A DNA stretch of 17,498 nucleotides from DAOTVS01 sp034436375 (GCA_034436375.1 DAOTVS010000124.1:1-17498), one strand, 5' to 3'; positions 1 through 8,053 are shown, counted from the first letter of the stretch. Made by a program: numbers and translations. The notes: generated by a model from the letters alone, not told the origin.

Positions 1-145
1 CCGCTGCAGCGGCGCCCAGACCCACCATACCCCTGAGGCACGGAGGAGTGTGCAGATGGCAGAAGAGCCTGCCTGCTGTACTACAGCCCCGCATGGCTGC
101 GCCCATGCATCGGCGAGTTGTGAGGCAAAAGCCTTGAGGGCAACA

Positions 146-688
146 TCAAGCCGGCGCCAGCGCCCGCAACGCCGCCTCATAAGCGGCAAAAGTAGGTGTA
201 TTGAACAGCACAAACCGCACGAGCTCGATCTCCGGGTGAGTGCGCAGATACTCGATCACCGTGCCCAGGGCAATCGGCGCCGCCTCATCCACCGGGTAGC
301 CGTAGGCGCCGGTCGAGATGGAAGGAAAGGCAATGCTGTGCAAGCCGTGCTGCGAGGCCAGCTCCAGGCTGTGACGATAGGCGCCGGCCAACTTTTGCGG
401 CTCATCTGCCGTGCCGCCATAGTACACCGGCCCCACGGCATGGATCACATAGCGCGCCTTGAGCCGGCCGCCGCCCGTGATGCGCGCCTCGCCCGGCGGG
501 CAGCCGCCCAAAAGGCGGCATTCCGCCAGCAACTCCGGCCCGGCAGCCCGATGGATCGCGCCATCGACCCCACCGCCACCCAAAAGGCTCGGGTTGGCGG
601 CGTTCACGATGGCGTCGGTATCTTGCTCGGTGATATCGCCTTGTACCAGCTCTAGCAGGGCGTGATTGATACGAACTTGCGTGTACAT
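146..688 (-). CDS. Macro-domain protein, O-acetyl-ADP-ribose deacetylase type
   Basis: This is a single macro domain of 180 residues, the usual length for the stand-alone YmdB/MacroD type that removes ADP-ribose adducts or hydrolyses O-acetyl-ADP-ribose in the cytoplasm. The sequence shows the GDIT motif at residues 17-20, NAAN at 29-32, the ADP-ribose loop GGGGVDGAIH at 37-46 and the second phosphate loop SISTGAYGYP near 123-132, in the family order and without gaps. An in-frame ATG five codons upstream (703) is possible. I prefer the ATG at 688 because GGAAAGGG lies just before it and the macro fold starts soon after. The next gene upstream on the same strand ends at 831; the spacer holds heptad repeats, so cotranscription is uncertain. 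The family call is firm; the physiological substrate is not visible. Confidence 0.93.
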   Translation of the reverse strand: MYTQVRINHALLELVQGDITEQDTDAIVNAANPSLLGGGGVDGAIHRAAGPELLAECRLLGGCPPGEARITGGGRLKARYVIHAVGPVYYGGTADEPQKLAGAYRHSLELASQHGLHSIAFPSISTGAYGYPVDEAAPIALGTVIEYLRTHPEIELVRFVLFNTPTFAAYEAALRALAPA

Positions 689-703
689 CAGCACCCTTTC
701 CAT

Positions 704-852
704 CTATTCGCTATCAGTATTGGCTATCAGTTCGATCCTGTTGTGGCAAGCTGACGCTGATCATCACAGGCGAGGCGTGCTATAGAAGCAGTGCCGACCT
801 CACTATGCAGAACCAGAAGCCGATAGCTCTCTATGTCGTCGCCGGCGATAGC
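704..852. repeat. Degenerate heptad repeats, inverted between the two ends of a spacer
   Basis: Two copies of GCTATCAG lie at 710-717 and 723-730, and two copies of the related inverse CGATAGC lie at 821-827 and 846-852. The first pair sits just upstream of the macro gene start, the second pair around the stop codon of the neighbouring gene. The same word family recurs at 6663-6670 and 9040-9220. The sequence shows the words; that they are one repeat family is inference. Confidence 0.55.
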
Positions 853-1298
853 CTGGTTGCGGCGCGTCCAGTGCTTCCTGGAGGGCTGTTCAACAGCCGC
901 TGGTAGCATCCATCCCAAAGCTCGTTATTATTGCGCACCATACGGTTAATGGTGATATCGGAAAAGTATGGAAGGAGCTTGGCCAGGGCTGCGGGCAGGC
1001 GCTCCCAAGCCCCCTGGCGCAGGATCTTTTCCATTTCGTCGGCTGACGGCGTCACCCACAACCAATCCTGGCGGAAACGATCGGCCTTGAGATAGTAATC
1101 GCGCTTTTCCCAGGCGGCGGTCGTCTGCTCGATGCCGTCGTCGATTTCGCGCAGAGAGAACACGATCAGCGCGGCCAAGTCTCTGGCTTCCTCATCCAGA
1201 TCTCCCTTGGCCATCAAACGGCGCAGCGCCTCGGCGATTGTGCGGCGCAACCGCTGCCGCTGCGTCCCCACGTTGTCCGCATTGACCACACGACTCAT
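831..1298 (-). CDS. Conserved-looking helical protein of unknown function
   Basis: I do not recognise this 155-residue protein. It is rich in charged and aliphatic residues that suggest an all-helical cytoplasmic fold; no signal peptide, membrane segment or metal-binding motif is visible. Notable stretches are an acidic helix around residues 31-50 and a tryptophan/aromatic-rich middle with KRDYYLKADRFRQDWLWV near 65-82. The reading frame opens with a TTG at 1328, but the ATG at 1298 is preferred because GGGAG precedes it and an extended -10 promoter lies about 50 bases upstream of it. The last 15 or so residues (Ser, Thr, Arg, Gly, Pro) differ in character and are encoded over the heptad-repeat words, so the tail may be a late extension. 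The strand and frame are supported by the promoter and the absence of a better competitor. Confidence 0.7.
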   Translation of the reverse strand: MSRVVNADNVGTQRQRLRRTIAEALRRLMAKGDLDEEARDLAALIVFSLREIDDGIEQTTAAWEKRDYYLKADRFRQDWLWVTPSADEMEKILRQGAWERLPAALAKLLPYFSDITINRMVRNNNELWDGCYQRLLNSPPGSTGRAATRLSPATT

Positions 1299-1354
1299 CG
1301 GATATAGACACTCCCAAAATAGATGCAACGACCGTTAAACGATAGTCTGGCACC

Positions 1355-1363
1355 ATTATACCA
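1355..1363 (-). promoter_or_regulatory. Extended -10 promoter for the gene ending at 831
   Basis: Read on the minus strand the sequence is TGGTATAAT, a perfect -10 box with the extended TGn element. No good -35 is found 17 bases upstream, which fits an extended -10 promoter. Transcription would start near 1348, leaving about 50 bases of leader before the ATG at 1298. Confidence 0.55.
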
Positions 1364-1388
1364 CAAGTCGTGTGCAACCCGTCATTGG

Positions 1389-2042
1389 TTACTGCAGGTA
1401 TTTCTTGAACCAGTCGGTCGCGAGCCGGGCGACCTCTTCCAGCGCTCCGGGTTCCTCAAACAGGTGAGTGGCCCCCGGCACGATCACCAGGTCCTTCTCC
1501 GTCTGCAGCAGATCAAAGGCCATCCGGTTCAGCTCGAGCACCTGCCAATCCAGCTCGCCCACAATGAGCAATGTCGGCGCCGTCACCCGGTCGAGATAGC
1601 CCTCGGCCAGGTCGGGCCGGCCCCCGCGTGAGACGATGGCGCTGATTTCGGGCCCCTTTTCCGCCGCCGCCTGTAGCGCGGCCGCTGCCCCGGTCGAAGC
1701 GCCGAAATAGCCCAGGCGCATTGGCCCCGGCAGCTCCTGAGCCCGCAGCCACTCGGTCGCAGAGCCCAGGCGCCGGCTCAGAAGGTCTATATCGAAAACC
1801 AGGGAACGGTTCAACGCCTCGTCTTCGGTCAGCAGATCGAAGAGCAGCGTGCCCACACCTGCCCGCTGCAGCACCTGCGCCACAAACTGGTTACGTGGGC
1901 TCAAGCGGCTCGATCCAGAGCCATGGGCGAAAAGCACAATGCCCGTCGTCTCCGGCGGGATGGTCAGCTCTCCCTCCAATCGCAGCGCCCCTATCGGGAT
2001 CTGCACCGGATGCGCGCCCACCGCATGACTAACCTTTTCCAT
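1389..2042 (-). CDS. Alpha/beta hydrolase, dienelactone-hydrolase-like
   Basis: This 217-residue protein is a complete small alpha/beta hydrolase. The oxyanion-side motif AHGSGSSR is at residues 39-46, the nucleophile elbow GASTG at 114-118 (Ser116), the acid in VGELDWQVLELN at Asp165 and the histidine in GATHLFEEPG at His193, so the triad is intact. In many bacteria this subfamily is fused to, or encoded beside, a phosphoribosyltransferase; here it stands alone. The natural substrate of the subfamily is not established, so a specific esterase name is not justified. The ATG at 2042 has a strong purine-rich ribosome site (GGAAGGAGGGG) immediately upstream. The 64-base gap to the stop of the upstream hydrolase suggests the two may share a transcript, although the proteins are not close relatives. 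Confidence 0.9.
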   Translation of the reverse strand: MEKVSHAVGAHPVQIPIGALRLEGELTIPPETTGIVLFAHGSGSSRLSPRNQFVAQVLQRAGVGTLLFDLLTEDEALNRSLVFDIDLLSRRLGSATEWLRAQELPGPMRLGYFGASTGAAAALQAAAEKGPEISAIVSRGGRPDLAEGYLDRVTAPTLLIVGELDWQVLELNRMAFDLLQTEKDLVIVPGATHLFEEPGALEEVARLATDWFKKYLQ

Positions 2043-2106
2043 TACCCCTCCTTCCAGGCGCTTGATGTATGCTCACAGGGCTCAGCAACAGTTGGGCCAG
2101 GCCTGC

Positions 2107-2970
2107 CTACTGGACGAGGAACGCACGGATTACCCCCACATATTCCTCTGTTCTGGTGAGCCAGGGGGTGGGGCCTCCCTGCGGAAAGGTGTGTACCTGC
2201 GCTCCCGGGTAGAGCGTGCGCAGGGCTGCCTGCTCGGCGGGCTGAATCACATCGGGCACCGATTCCAGAATGAGCACGCGCCCCGGCCAGTGCGCTACGT
2301 CATCCGGCGAAAAGCGGTAGCGGCGGCCCAGGTCCAGGGCCACCTGGAAATGGCTGAGCACATCGGCCTTGCGCAGGCGGCAGGTGAGCAGCTCCTCGAT
2401 AAAAGCCTGCCAGAATGGCTGCTCCGCTCCCGCTGTGATCAGCCGGCCGAAGAGGGGTGTAATGAGGCGCCGCAGCGCTCCATAGGGCAGCAGGCGCAGC
2501 AGGGTGATGAGTGATGGCAGCGTGCGCACCTCATCCCGGGTTGGCGGCAGGCCGGTATTGGCCAGTAACAGGTGGCTCACCCGCGTGGGGTAGCGGCATC
2601 GGAAGCTCTGGGCGATCATTCCGCCATAGGAAGCGCCATAAACGGCGGCCTGCGCTGCTCCCTCGGCGTCGAGGATGGCGGCCAGACCGTCGAGAAGTGC
2701 ATCCAGTCTGCGGGCCGGGGGATAGCTCGGCGCCAGGACGCGGAAATCCGCCTCCAGGGCGCTGATGAGGGGGAACGCCGCCTCGGCCATGCGCAGCCCT
2801 CCGGGCAAGACGAGCAGGTGCCGGGCGCCGTAGCCGCTCGCCAGATACTGCCAGCTCAGGCCCGCCGCCTGCAATGACCGCGGAGAGTGGGTGGCCCGGA
2901 AGCGCAAGAGCCGGGCATACTGTTCGGGGGGCACATCGCGGTAGAGACGGGCGCAGTTCTTTCGCTTCAT
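2107..2970 (-). CDS. Alpha/beta hydrolase-fold protein lacking the canonical catalytic His
   Basis: This 287-residue protein has the alpha/beta hydrolase core: VLPGG at 54-58, the nucleophile elbow YGASYGG at 111-117 (Ser114), a cap-like helical region about 140-215, and the acid in ESVPDVIQP at Asp240. At the last triad position relatives read GGHTPW; here it reads GGPTPW, with Pro267 (codon CCC at 2172-2170) where His is expected. One base change from CAC would explain it. The protein could therefore be inactive, use another residue (His260 lies seven residues earlier) or act as a binding protein. The ATG at 2970 is chosen over a start at 3093 because the longer version would run through the promoter pair in the divergent spacer and adds nothing family-like; GGAAGGGG lies upstream of 2970. 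Confidence 0.85.
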   Translation of the reverse strand: MKRKNCARLYRDVPPEQYARLLRFRATHSPRSLQAAGLSWQYLASGYGARHLLVLPGGLRMAEAAFPLISALEADFRVLAPSYPPARRLDALLDGLAAILDAEGAAQAAVYGASYGGMIAQSFRCRYPTRVSHLLLANTGLPPTRDEVRTLPSLITLLRLLPYGALRRLITPLFGRLITAGAEQPFWQAFIEELLTCRLRKADVLSHFQVALDLGRRYRFSPDDVAHWPGRVLILESVPDVIQPAEQAALRTLYPGAQVHTFPQGGPTPWLTRTEEYVGVIRAFLVQ

Positions 2971-3012
2971 GGCTGCTGGTTCCCCTTCCGGCTCGTCAAA
3001 TGGGCTGGCCCT

Positions 3013-3041
3013 ATGATAGTGCGCTTGCCCCCCGGATACAA
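3013..3041 (-). promoter_or_regulatory. Candidate leftward promoter for the hydrolase at 2107-2970
   Basis: On the minus strand TTGTAT (3041-3036) and TATCAT (3018-3013) are separated by exactly 17 bases. The -10 matches the consensus at five of six positions and the -35 at three. It points to the gene starting at 2970 and is back to back with the riboswitch promoter. Confidence 0.4.
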
Positions 3042-3065
3042 GCGCGACTCGCCCGCAAGCTGTTC

Positions 3066-3094
3066 TTGACAATCTTGCTCCCTCTGAGTACAAT
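3066..3094 (+). promoter_or_regulatory. Housekeeping-type promoter of the SAM riboswitch operon
   Basis: A perfect -35 box TTGACA (3066-3071) is followed after exactly 17 bases by TACAAT (3089-3094), which matches the -10 consensus at five of six positions. Transcription would begin near 3101, about 20 bases before the first stem of the SAM riboswitch. Confidence 0.85.
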
Positions 3095-3121
3095 GCTCGC
3101 CAATCGAATAAGGAATTGACC

Positions 3122-3255
3122 GACTCTTATCTAGAGGGGTGGAGGGACCGGCCCTGAGAAACCCCGGCAACCAAATCCAGCCAGGCTGGTTATGGTGCCA
3201 ATTCCGGCAGATGTTTATGCCCGCGAGTGTGGGGTGCATCTGAAAGATGAGAGAG
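3122..3255 (+). promoter_or_regulatory. SAM-I (S-box) riboswitch aptamer
   Basis: The conserved core of the class is present in order: the 5' P1 strand CTCTTATC with AGAGGGGTGGAGGGA, the segment GAAACCCCGGCAACC, GGTGCCAATTCC, and the 3' end GAAAGATGAGAG. P1 pairs 3124-3129 with 3248-3253, and P4 forms from CAGATG and CATCTG. The class binds S-adenosylmethionine and normally switches transcription off when SAM is plentiful. It lies just after a strong promoter and before mtnA, the expected context. Confidence 0.96.
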
Positions 3256-3294
3256 GAGCAAACAGTCTTCTCTCCCGTCAGGGAGTTTTTTTTT
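3251..3294 (+). terminator. Riboswitch expression platform: antiterminator and intrinsic terminator
   Basis: The terminator stem is CTCCC (3272-3276) and GGGAG (3281-3285) with loop GTCA, followed by nine T residues (3286-3294). The alternative antiterminator pairs GAGAGGAG (3251-3258) with CTTCTCTC (3267-3274), eight pairs including one G-U. The antiterminator uses the 3' strand of aptamer helix P1 and the 5' strand of the terminator, so SAM binding, which locks P1, frees the terminator. This is a SAM-OFF transcriptional switch by inspection. Confidence 0.88.
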
Positions 3295-3318
3295 GGCTCT
3301 TTCAGATAGGAGGCCCCG

Positions 3319-4350
<1,032 letters not shown>

Positions 4351-4356
<6 letters not shown>

Positions 4357-4469
4357 TAAGGTAAGTCATGGTTTCCGTGCGCCTGATGCTTCGCGTAGGG
4401 TTCGCTGAGAGAGCAGCCTGAAGGGCATACATGCCCTGGAATAGTAACTTTACGCATTACTTATTACGG
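4351..4469. repeat. Inverted repeat bracketing the mtnA/MetE-like spacer
   Basis: CCGTAATAAG (4351-4360) overlaps the mtnA stop codon and is perfectly complementary to CTTATTACGG (4460-4469), which ends just before the ribosome site of the next gene. Read on the minus strand the right arm continues in a seven-base phase (GTAATAA, GTAATGC, GTAAAGT). Between the arms AGGGCAT (4422-4428) and ATGCCCT (4431-4437) form a small hairpin. No T run follows, so a terminator is unlikely. Confidence 0.65.
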
Positions 4470-4485
4470 AAGGAAGGGAGCAACC

Positions 4486-5535
4486 ATGACCCGCTTTGCG
4501 CCCGACTGGCTGCCGTTAGGTATGGGCAGCGTGCCCTACACTAACCCCAATCAAGCCTGGTCGTCGGTGCTGCGGAGTTTTCCGCAGACGCCCTTCTGGC
4601 CGCAGCTCCCTCGTCGCTCCTATCTGGAGAACATGTACGTGCAGTTCAGTGAGGCCTTTCCTGGCGTTGTGTTGGAGGACCGGCACATTTATGTCGATCG
4701 CCGCCAGGACCTCGACCCGGGGTTAGAGCGCCTCTACCTGGCTTACCTGGAGGATGACCTCGCCTATGGCGCTATCGGCCCCGATTTCTCGGCCGGCCTG
4801 GCCGAGTTGCAGACAGACTCGGTGGTTTTGGGCGAGCCTCTGCTGCTCAAGGGGCAGGTTACGGGGCCGATCAGTTGGGGGCTGACGGTCGTCGATCAGA
4901 ACCGACGCCCTTTGCTCTATGATGAGATCCTGGCTGATGCCATCGCCAAACATCTGCGCCTCAAGGCCACCTGGCAGGAGCGCACACTCGCCAGCCGCGG
5001 GACGCGCACGATCATATTCGTAGATGAGCCCTACATGAGCGCTTTTGGCTCGGCCTTTATCTCGCTCAGCCGCGAGCAGGCGTTGCTCTACCTGCATGAG
5101 GTGATAGCCGGAATCAGCGGGCTCAAAGGCATCCATTGCTGCGGCAATACCGATTGGGCATTGCTTCTCGACACGCCCATCGACATCCTCAGCCTCGATG
5201 CCTACGAGTACGCCCAATCTCTAGCCCTCTACCCGCAGGAAATCACCGCGTTTCTCGAGCGCGGCGGCGCCATCGCCTGGGGCATTGTGCCGGCGGGCGA
5301 TGCCGCTGGCAGTGAGACGGCCGAACACCTGGTGGAGCGGCTCCATGAGGCCATCGACTCCCTGGCTGCCAAGGGGGTGCCGCGAGAGGCGCTCCTGAGC
5401 GCAGGCCTGGTGAGCCCCTCCTGCGGGTGTGGGTCCCTGGAGCCTGCCCTGGCCGAGCGCGTGCTCGAGCTCACGGCGCAAGTCTCTGCACTCATGCGTC
5501 AGAAATATGTTACTGCGGAGGTACAGTCAGTGTGA
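4486..5535 (+). CDS. MetE-like (UROD/MetE superfamily) zinc methyltransferase, candidate methionine synthase
   Basis: The 349-residue protein resembles only the catalytic C-terminal half of cobalamin-independent methionine synthase; the N-terminal MetE domain is absent. Visible metal-site candidates are GIHCCGN (His217, Cys219), an acidic position in LSLDAYEY (Asp238, aligned with the Glu ligand of MetE) and SPSCGCG (Cys313). LGMGSVPYTNP at 11-21 and FVDEPYMSAF at 178-187 (cf. the DEPA motif) fit the same family. Such core-MetE proteins include folate-independent methionine synthases that take methyl groups from corrinoid donors, but others transfer methyl or alkyl groups from different thiol donors, so the donor is unknown. 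Its place between mtnA and a kinase behind a SAM riboswitch supports a role in methionine formation or salvage. GGAAGGAAGGGAG precedes the ATG. Its stop overlaps the next start by four bases. Confidence 0.82.
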   Translation: MTRFAPDWLPLGMGSVPYTNPNQAWSSVLRSFPQTPFWPQLPRRSYLENMYVQFSEAFPGVVLEDRHIYVDRRQDLDPGLERLYLAYLEDDLAYGAIGPDFSAGLAELQTDSVVLGEPLLLKGQVTGPISWGLTVVDQNRRPLLYDEILADAIAKHLRLKATWQERTLASRGTRTIIFVDEPYMSAFGSAFISLSREQALLYLHEVIAGISGLKGIHCCGNTDWALLLDTPIDILSLDAYEYAQSLALYPQEITAFLERGGAIAWGIVPAGDAAGSETAEHLVERLHEAIDSLAAKGVPREALLSAGLVSPSCGCGSLEPALAERVLELTAQVSALMRQKYVTAEVQSV

Positions 5536-6506
5536 GTATCCTGGTCGTAGGCTCGGTGGCCCTCGATGCCATCGAGACGCCGTTTGGCAGTGTGCGCGAG
5601 GCCCTGGGGGGCGCCGCTACCTACTTTTCTGTCGTGGCCAGCCTCTACGACCGGGTTAACCTGGTCGGTGTCGTGGGCGCCGATTTCCCGCCAGAGCATA
5701 TCAAGTTTCTGCGCAGCCGCAATGTGGACCTGCGCGGCTTGCAGATGGTTGCCGGGCGCACCTTTCGCTGGGCCGGCCGCTATGACTATGACCTGAACAC
5801 AGCGCATACCCTGGTGACCGAGTTGAACGTCTTTGCCGATTTTCACCCTCAGCTCCCTGCCGGCTATGGCGACTCTGAATATGTCTTCCTGGCCAATATC
5901 GATCCCGACCTGCAGCTCGATGTGTTGAACCAGGTCTCGGGGCGCCCCAGGCTTATTGCGCTCGACACGATGAACTTTTGGATCGCGAGCAAGCGCGATA
6001 CGCTCACAGAGGCCATCCGGCGTGTTGACGTGGTGCTGATGAACGAAGCCGAAGTGCGGCAATACACGGGGACCTTTAACCTGATCCAGGCGGCGCGCCA
6101 GATCCTGGCCTTGGGGCCGCGGGCGCTGATCGTCAAAAAGGGCGAGTATGGGGCCGTGCTCTTTTGCCGCGATTGCGACCCCACCGAGGGCTATTTCTTT
6201 GCCCCCGCTTATCCACTCGAATGCCTCGCCGACCCGACGGGGGCGGGCGATACGTTTGCAGGGGGCTTGGTGGGCTATCTGGCTCACGCTGGCGAGGTCA
6301 CGGATGCGACCATCCGCCAGGGCATCGTGCACGGCAGTGTGGCGGCCTCTTTCACGGTGGAGGATTTCAGCGTCAACCGTCTGCGCAGCCTGACCATGGC
6401 CGATATTCGCCGGCGCTACGAGGCTTTTAAGCATTTCACTACCTTTGAGGCGGCCTGCCCCTGGCTCGACAGCTGTGAGCGCTTGCGGGGGGCTGGCAAC
6501 TCTTAA
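5532..6506 (+). CDS. PfkB-family sugar/nucleoside kinase of the methionine-salvage cluster
   Basis: This 324-residue protein is a ribokinase/PfkB-fold kinase. It shows the N-terminal strand and substrate glycines (ILVVGSVALD at 3-12, GGAATYF at 26-32), and the signature DPTGAGDTFAGG at 234-245 with catalytic Asp240 and the anion hole GAGD. Members with the same N-terminal pattern occur widely in thermophilic and anaerobic bacteria, but I know of no assigned substrate. Context suggests 5-methylthioribose, 5-deoxyribose or adenosine. The frame extends back to 5427, but that segment overlaps the MetE-like gene and does not look like protein; the GTG at 5532 overlaps the previous stop (GTGA) and has GGAGGT at 5517-5522. 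The overlap indicates translational coupling and one operon with mtnA. Confidence 0.88.
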   Translation: MSILVVGSVALDAIETPFGSVREALGGAATYFSVVASLYDRVNLVGVVGADFPPEHIKFLRSRNVDLRGLQMVAGRTFRWAGRYDYDLNTAHTLVTELNVFADFHPQLPAGYGDSEYVFLANIDPDLQLDVLNQVSGRPRLIALDTMNFWIASKRDTLTEAIRRVDVVLMNEAEVRQYTGTFNLIQAARQILALGPRALIVKKGEYGAVLFCRDCDPTEGYFFAPAYPLECLADPTGAGDTFAGGLVGYLAHAGEVTDATIRQGIVHGSVAASFTVEDFSVNRLRSLTMADIRRRYEAFKHFTTFEAACPWLDSCERLRGAGNS

Positions 6507-6689
6507 GGGCGTCTGGCACAACTTGTGCTCGCTTTCAGCGTTCTAGTTAGGGGCTGTGGTTGATGGCCGTCACTGAAACCTGACCGCGCTGTCGTCTGTC
6601 CAAGATCGATCAAGCGTATCCGGTAGGCTATATCGTTGGAGCTGAAAGCCGCTCGTTGTTGGCTGATAGCTCATTGAAGGAGAAACATC
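6507..6689 (+). other. Spacer upstream of metK with scattered heptad words
   Basis: The 183 bases hold no reading frame worth calling. GGCTGATAGC (6661-6670) and more degenerate relatives upstream (GGCTATATCG near 6627, GAGCTGAAAGCC near 6639) belong to the same word family as the repeats at 704-852 and 9040-9220. I see no convincing promoter and no terminator with a T run, so read-through from the kinase gene into metK is possible. Confidence 0.4.
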
Positions 6690-7901
6690 ATGAGCCTGAG
6701 CTGCCTTACTTCGCCCAAATATGTATTCACCTCCGAATCGGTCACGGAGGGCCATCCAGACAAGCTCTGTGACCAGATCGCGGATGCCATCCTTGACGCC
6801 ATCATGGCACAGGATCCTTATGGCCGGGTGGCCTGCGAAGCCTCTGCCACGACCGGCCTGGTGGTGGTGATGGGTGAGATCACCACCCAATGCTATGTCG
6901 ATATGCCGGCCGTGATCCGCAAGACGGTGGAGGAGATCGGTTATACCCGGGCCAAGTACGGCTTTGACAGCCAGACCTGCGGTGTGATCACATCGATCAA
7001 GGAGCAGTCGCCCGATATCGCCCTCGGCGTCAACCGTGCCCTGGAGGCCAAAGACGGTGAAATGGACGACAAGGCTATCGAGGCCATTGGCGCTGGCGAT
7101 CAGGGCATGATGCTCGGCTTTGCCTGCACGGAAACGCCCGAGCTCATGCCGATGCCCATCCAGATGGCCCACGCTCTCACCAAGCGCCTGGCCGCTGTAC
7201 GCAAGGATGGCACGCTGCCCTTCCTGCGCCCCGACGGCAAGTCGCAAGTCACGATCGAATATCAGTACGGCAAGCCGGTGCGGGTGGATACCATCGTCAT
7301 CTCGACCCAGCATGACCCCAATACCGACCAGGACGAGATCCGCGCCGGCGTCATGGAGCACGTGATCAAGCCGGTCATCTCCCCCGAGCTGCTGGACAAG
7401 CGCACCCGCTACTTTATCAACCCCACCGGGCGCTTTGTCGTCGGCGGCCCCATGGGTGATACGGGGCTCACCGGTCGCAAGATCATTGTCGACACCTATG
7501 GCGGCATGTGCCCTCATGGCGGTGGCTCCTTCTCTGGCAAGGACCCGACCAAGGTGGACCGCTCGGCCACTTATGCCGCTCGTTATGTGGCCAAGAACCT
7601 GGTGGCCGCAGGCCTCGTAGACCGCGTGGAGCTGCAGCTGGCCTATGCCATTGGCGTGGCCCGGCCTGTATCGATGAACATCGAGTGTTTCGGCACCAAC
7701 CATATCTCACAAGAAAAGATCGAAGAGCTCGTGCGGGCCAATTTCGACCTGCGCCCTGGCGCCATCATCCGCGACCTCAACCTGCGTCGGCCTATCTACC
7801 GGCCTACGGCGGCCTATGGTCACTTTGGCCGCACCGATATTGACGCCCCCTGGGAGAAGACCGACAAGGCTGAGAGTCTGCGCCGTCAGGCAGGGCTGTA
7901 A
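6690..7901 (+). CDS. metK: S-adenosylmethionine synthetase
   Basis: MetK condenses methionine and ATP to S-adenosylmethionine, releasing phosphate and diphosphate, in the cytoplasm. The 403-residue protein has the bacterial family length and hallmarks: TSESVTEGHPDKLCDQ at 14-29, GAGDQG at 134-139, GGPMGDTGLTGRK around 251-263 and the loop GGGSFSGKD at 277-285 followed by DPTKVDRSA. All three domains appear complete. The ATG at 6690 is preceded by GAAGGAG. It follows the kinase gene after 183 bases on the same strand, with no clear terminator between them, so the SAM-I riboswitch at 3122 could also limit metK, closing a feedback loop; a separate promoter cannot be excluded. The family assignment is certain. 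Confidence 0.98.
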   Translation: MSLSCLTSPKYVFTSESVTEGHPDKLCDQIADAILDAIMAQDPYGRVACEASATTGLVVVMGEITTQCYVDMPAVIRKTVEEIGYTRAKYGFDSQTCGVITSIKEQSPDIALGVNRALEAKDGEMDDKAIEAIGAGDQGMMLGFACTETPELMPMPIQMAHALTKRLAAVRKDGTLPFLRPDGKSQVTIEYQYGKPVRVDTIVISTQHDPNTDQDEIRAGVMEHVIKPVISPELLDKRTRYFINPTGRFVVGGPMGDTGLTGRKIIVDTYGGMCPHGGGSFSGKDPTKVDRSATYAARYVAKNLVAAGLVDRVELQLAYAIGVARPVSMNIECFGTNHISQEKIEELVRANFDLRPGAIIRDLNLRRPIYRPTAAYGHFGRTDIDAPWEKTDKAESLRRQAGL

Positions 7902-7910
7902 GAATCTGAT

Positions 7911-8053
7911 GCGTGAAACGTAAAACGTAAAACGTCAGGTTGCCATTGCAGAGCGCATCGCGGCACGGTAAGTGCTAATCATCTTGGGCCCTTCTCAGAG
8001 TAGTATGTGCTTCGCAAACGCAGCCTTGACGTTTCGCGTTTTACGTTTTACGC
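7911..8053. repeat. Inverted pair of tandem heptads (CGTAAAA type) around the metK/reductase spacer
   Basis: The left arm 7911-7939 consists of seven-base units built on GTAAAAC, starting GCGTGAAACGTAAAACGT. The right arm 8025-8053 is its reverse complement with 25 of 29 positions matching. The left arm begins 9 bases after the metK stop and the right arm ends about 11 bases before the ribosome site of the next gene. The 85 bases between them are unremarkable. No T run marks it as a terminator. Confidence 0.75.

Noticed and set aside
50..655. Plus-strand open frame of 201 codons opposite the macro-domain gene
   Set aside because: The minus strand encodes a full macro domain with correct motifs; the opposite product is Arg/Ala-rich without family features.
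727..737. CAGTTCGATCCTG resembles a tRNA T-arm
   Set aside because: The T stem does not pair beyond three bases and there is no acceptor, D or anticodon arm.
4382..4410. CCTGATGCTTCGCGTAGGG followed by CTGAGA resembles parts of a TPP riboswitch
   Set aside because: The elements are in the wrong order, the helix between CCTGAT and GCGTAGGG is missing, and the downstream gene does not belong to thiamine metabolism.
5427..5531. Longer N-terminus for the PfkB kinase
   Set aside because: It would overlap the MetE-like gene by over 100 bases and has unusual composition; GTG at 5532 has a ribosome site and starts at the fold's first strand.
5499..6521. Long minus-strand open frame opposite the PfkB kinase gene
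   Set aside because: The plus strand carries a complete PfkB protein with GAGD motif; the antisense frame shows no motif.
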